From Paenibacillus_G filicis (lineage in GTDB: Bacteria; Bacillota; Bacilli; Paenibacillales; NBRC-103111), in the NCBI RefSeq assembly GCF_038070315.1, contig NZ_JBBPCC010000026.1, positions 1 to 64,000 on the forward strand: 64,000 nt of DNA, in the 5' to 3' direction. This document shows positions 62,012 to 64,000 of the stretch, one piece after another. How positions within the stretch are numbered: position 1 is the stretch's first letter; each line of letters begins with the position of its first letter. Under the pieces are notes generated by a model that had not been told where the DNA came from, did no database searches, and saw only the letters and a list, made by a program, of their open reading frames with translations. Made by a program: the position numbers and the translations under genes.

Positions 62012-62314
62012 ATGAGAATGAATAAACACACGGGTATCGCCCTGGTGATGATTTTCTTCGGTGCCTTGATCCTCTTGAATAAGATGGGCATTCATCATCT
62101 CGGCAGTCACATCATGGGTTATCTGTTCCCGATCGCTATGGTCGGCTTCGGATTCCTGGGACTGAAGAACGGGAAGACGATCATCGGATTGCTGCTCATC
62201 GGCATCGGTGGTCTGGCGCTATTAGGTAAGCTCTCCGGTCTGATCGGTCTACTGTTTGCAGGAGCGTTGATCTGGTACGGCGTTTCGCTCATCCGCAAAA
62301 ATTCGGTCTACTAA
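62012..62314 (+). CDS. LiaI/LiaF-TM-like membrane protein
   Basis: 100 residues with three or four membrane segments and the DUF5668/LiaI-type alternation (GIALVMIFFGALILLNKMG; PIAMVGFGFLGLKNG). Leads a Psp-like operon. LiaI-type proteins anchor PspA/LiaH complexes at the membrane under envelope stress. SD GAGAGGCGGTG. Confidence 0.82.
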   Translation: MRMNKHTGIALVMIFFGALILLNKMGIHHLGSHIMGYLFPIAMVGFGFLGLKNGKTIIGLLLIGIGGLALLGKLSGLIGLLFAGALIWYGVSLIRKNSVY

Positions 62315-62356
62315 GCGCATCATCGATATTTGAAGGAAAAGGTGGTTGAGTCCGAT

Positions 62357-63034
62357 ATGAGTCTAGGCAAAAGATTCCGTGATATCACGGTTGCACACTT
62401 TAATGAAATGTTAGAGAACTCGGAAGATCCGGTTCGGCTGATTGACAAATACTTAGCTTCGCAGTCGGAGCAGATCCGGGAATCGGAACGGCTGCTGCAG
62501 CAATGTTTGAGCCATGCGGCATCGCTTCGGCATCAGTACACGTCGGCCGAGCAGCTCAAGGAGCGCCGCGAGCATCAGGCGGCGATGGCGCTCCGAGCAG
62601 GCGAGGACGGGGTAGCCCGGATCGCGCTGCAAGAGAAGATCGCCCAGGAGGAGAAAGCTGCGCAGTACAAGGCGCTGTACGAGCAGAGCAAGCTCGGCAT
62701 CGTGGAGCTGGAGGAGCAGGTGCAGCAGCTGAAAGCGGACTTCGATGAGATTGCTTCGAAGCGCAGCTACTACATCGCCCGGCTCGAATCGGTCCGGCTG
62801 CAGCAGCGGATGAATGAGAGAATGCGCAGCATGGGCAGCGGACCCTCGCCACGGCTGTTCGACCGTCTCGATGAACGGGTGTCGGACATGGAGCTGACCG
62901 CGAGGACGCTCAGAGAGGTACGGGGCCACGTCAGAGAAGCCTGGACTTCGGTAAGCGGAGCGGCTTCGGCTGTGGAGGAAGAGCTCGATAAGCTCCGCAG
63001 CAAGTTGAAGCAGGAGGGATGGAATCGGCCATGA
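62357..63034 (+). CDS. PspA/IM30 family protein, divergent paralogue
   Basis: 225 residues, almost entirely helical with long coiled coils, ending in a Lys/Trp-containing tail. The N-terminal amphipathic helix (SLGKRFRDITVAHFNEML) and DPVRLIDKYL match PspA. More diverged than the second PspA-like gene at 63615. ATG 62357 after GGTGG. The last bases overlap the pspC-like gene (ATGA). Confidence 0.85.
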   Translation: MSLGKRFRDITVAHFNEMLENSEDPVRLIDKYLASQSEQIRESERLLQQCLSHAASLRHQYTSAEQLKERREHQAAMALRAGEDGVARIALQEKIAQEEKAAQYKALYEQSKLGIVELEEQVQQLKADFDEIASKRSYYIARLESVRLQQRMNERMRSMGSGPSPRLFDRLDERVSDMELTARTLREVRGHVREAWTSVSGAASAVEEELDKLRSKLKQEGWNRP

Positions 63035-63612
63035 CGAAACTGTACCGTTCCCGAACCGATCGTAAGTTAACCGGCTTGTGCGGCGGTCTGGCAGAAATGA
63101 TGGGCATCGACTCGACGCTGTTAAGACTGATCACTGTACTCGCTACTATATTCACTTCCGGAGTTGCACTCGGCATCTACGTGCTGGCCGCACTGGTGAT
63201 TCCTAGCGAACCGTACTCAGGCGGTCCCTACGGCCGCGGTCCTGCCGGTCCCTATGGGCACAGCGAACACCAATTCGGCAGCTGGAAGGACTGGAGACGT
63301 GCGGAACGGCATTACCGCAAAGCCAGAAAGTACGGCTGGGAAGCCGGAGGTTCAGATCCTAACCGATACCGTGAATATGAGGCCGAATACGCCGCAGGCC
63401 ATAGCCAGGCTAACCCCCAAGCGGGGAGCTACTCGCACCATACGCAGAACGCTTCTGATACGACGGGCAGCGATCTCGACGATATGATGAAGGACATCGA
63501 GAAGAAAGCCATGTGGAAAGAAATCGAAGAGCTTCGCGCCAAAGTCTCCAAATACGAAAAGCAGCAAAACGGGCAAGCCCAACAAAATCAACCACCTAAA
63601 GGAGAGATCTAA
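63031..63612 (+). CDS. PspC-domain protein with C-terminal coiled coil
   Basis: 193 residues. PspC domain at the N-terminus (LYRSRTDRKLTGLCGGLAEM, then a transmembrane helix ending VLAALVIPSEP), a Gly/Tyr-rich middle and a C-terminal helix (DLDDMMKDIEKKAMWKEIEELRAK). ATG overlaps the PspA stop by 4 bases. It would link PspA-type proteins to the membrane. Confidence 0.88.
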   Translation: MTKLYRSRTDRKLTGLCGGLAEMMGIDSTLLRLITVLATIFTSGVALGIYVLAALVIPSEPYSGGPYGRGPAGPYGHSEHQFGSWKDWRRAERHYRKARKYGWEAGGSDPNRYREYEAEYAAGHSQANPQAGSYSHHTQNASDTTGSDLDDMMKDIEKKAMWKEIEELRAKVSKYEKQQNGQAQQNQPPKGEI

Positions 63613-63614
63613 TC

Positions 63615-64000
63615 ATGGGAGTATTTTCTAGAATTAAAGATATGACGAAGGCATCGCTGCACGAGGTACTGGATAAAGTCGAAGATCCGATCATCATGCT
63701 GAATCAATATATCCGCGATATGGAAGAAGAAATCGCCCAAGCGGAAGTGACGGTCGCCCGTCAAATCGCCAGCGAGCGCAAGCTGAAGGAGCGCCTGGAC
63801 GAGTCGTTCCGTCTGGCTGCCCAGTTCGAGGCTCAGGCCAAGGATGCGCTGAAAAACGACCAGGAGGCGACAGCCCGTCAGGCGCTGGAGCAAAAGCTGT
63901 ACTACGACGGCAAAATTGTCGAATACACGGATATGCATGAGCAGGCCAAGTCGCAAGCGGCTGAGCTGGTAGCCCAGCTGCATGAGATGAAGGATTCGTT
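63615..64000 (+). CDS. PspA/IM30 family protein, 3' end outside window
   Basis: First 128 codons. MGVFSRIKDMTKASLHEVLD is the canonical PspA amphipathic helix; DPIIMLNQYIRDMEEEIAQAE begins the coiled coil. Starts 3 bp after the pspC-like stop with SD AAAGGAG. Forms membrane-protective rods or rings in known cases. Confidence 0.92.
   Translation, partial: MGVFSRIKDMTKASLHEVLDKVEDPIIMLNQYIRDMEEEIAQAEVTVARQIASERKLKERLDESFRLAAQFEAQAKDALKNDQEATARQALEQKLYYDGKIVEYTDMHEQAKSQAAELVAQLHEMKDS

Overview
The window looks like chromosomal DNA of a Paenibacillus-type spore-forming Firmicute. The opening tRNA cluster has almost the gene order of the Bacillus trnD cluster. Genes have strong purine-rich Shine-Dalgarno sites and many GTG/TTG starts. 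Typical Firmicute genes are present: a GlpX-CcpN-PpsR gluconeogenesis block, a YesM/YesN-type two-component pair, a YjcZ-like spore peptide and a Psp/Lia envelope-stress cluster. Base composition shifts between a GC-rich core (about 36-64 kb) and more AT-rich, gene-wrecked accessory stretches (about 1.4-8.7 kb and 22.4-35.5 kb).

Layout. 1-1336: fifteen tRNA genes on the + strand, the first one partial. 1343-8725: an accessory segment behind tRNA-Leu with a decayed tyrosine integrase, then a cassette of an MFS exporter, a MoxR/CobS-like AAA+ ATPase, a CobT-like VWA protein and a GIY-YIG protein, flanked by two near-identical copies of one small gene. The AAA and VWA frames are joined by a 9-A slippery run. 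After this comes a run of broken genes. 8726-15543: short-chain dehydrogenases and a metallo-beta-lactamase-fold hydrolase, each close to a TetR or MerR regulator whose operator can be seen. 15679-22344: a LysR regulator divergent from a Met-type ABC transporter, two flavin enzymes and a DinB protein, probably an organosulfur scavenging operon.

22469-35530: AraC and MerR regulators, a UlaG/RomA-like hydrolase with a MerR-type promoter, and a biotin operon behind a BirA box in which bioD, bioF and the bioH-like gene are all broken. A MerR relic, a CPBP protease, a divergent AraC/SDR pair that has lost both 5' ends, a VOC protein and an AT-rich phosphotransferase follow. 35547-50982: a TetR gene and then a 14.6-kb one-direction regulon starting at a CcpA cre site: sensor kinase, response regulator, sugar-type ABC importer without an ATPase, and eight catabolic genes ending in acetaldehyde dehydrogenase and 4-hydroxy-2-oxovalerate aldolase. 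I find no close match to a pathway I know; it may be an uncharacterised route for a deoxy-sugar or sugar acid.

51209-64000: a YwnB/YwnA-like oxidoreductase and Rrf2 regulator with two matching operators, a lipoprotein polysaccharide deacetylase, a TauE/SafE exporter, glpX divergent from ccpN-ppsR-moaA, a 30-residue YjcZ-like gene, a triple-SH3 NlpC/P60 hydrolase, an Eis-like acetyltransferase and the start of a Psp-like operon that runs off the window. I see no CRISPR array, rRNA gene or intact insertion sequence.
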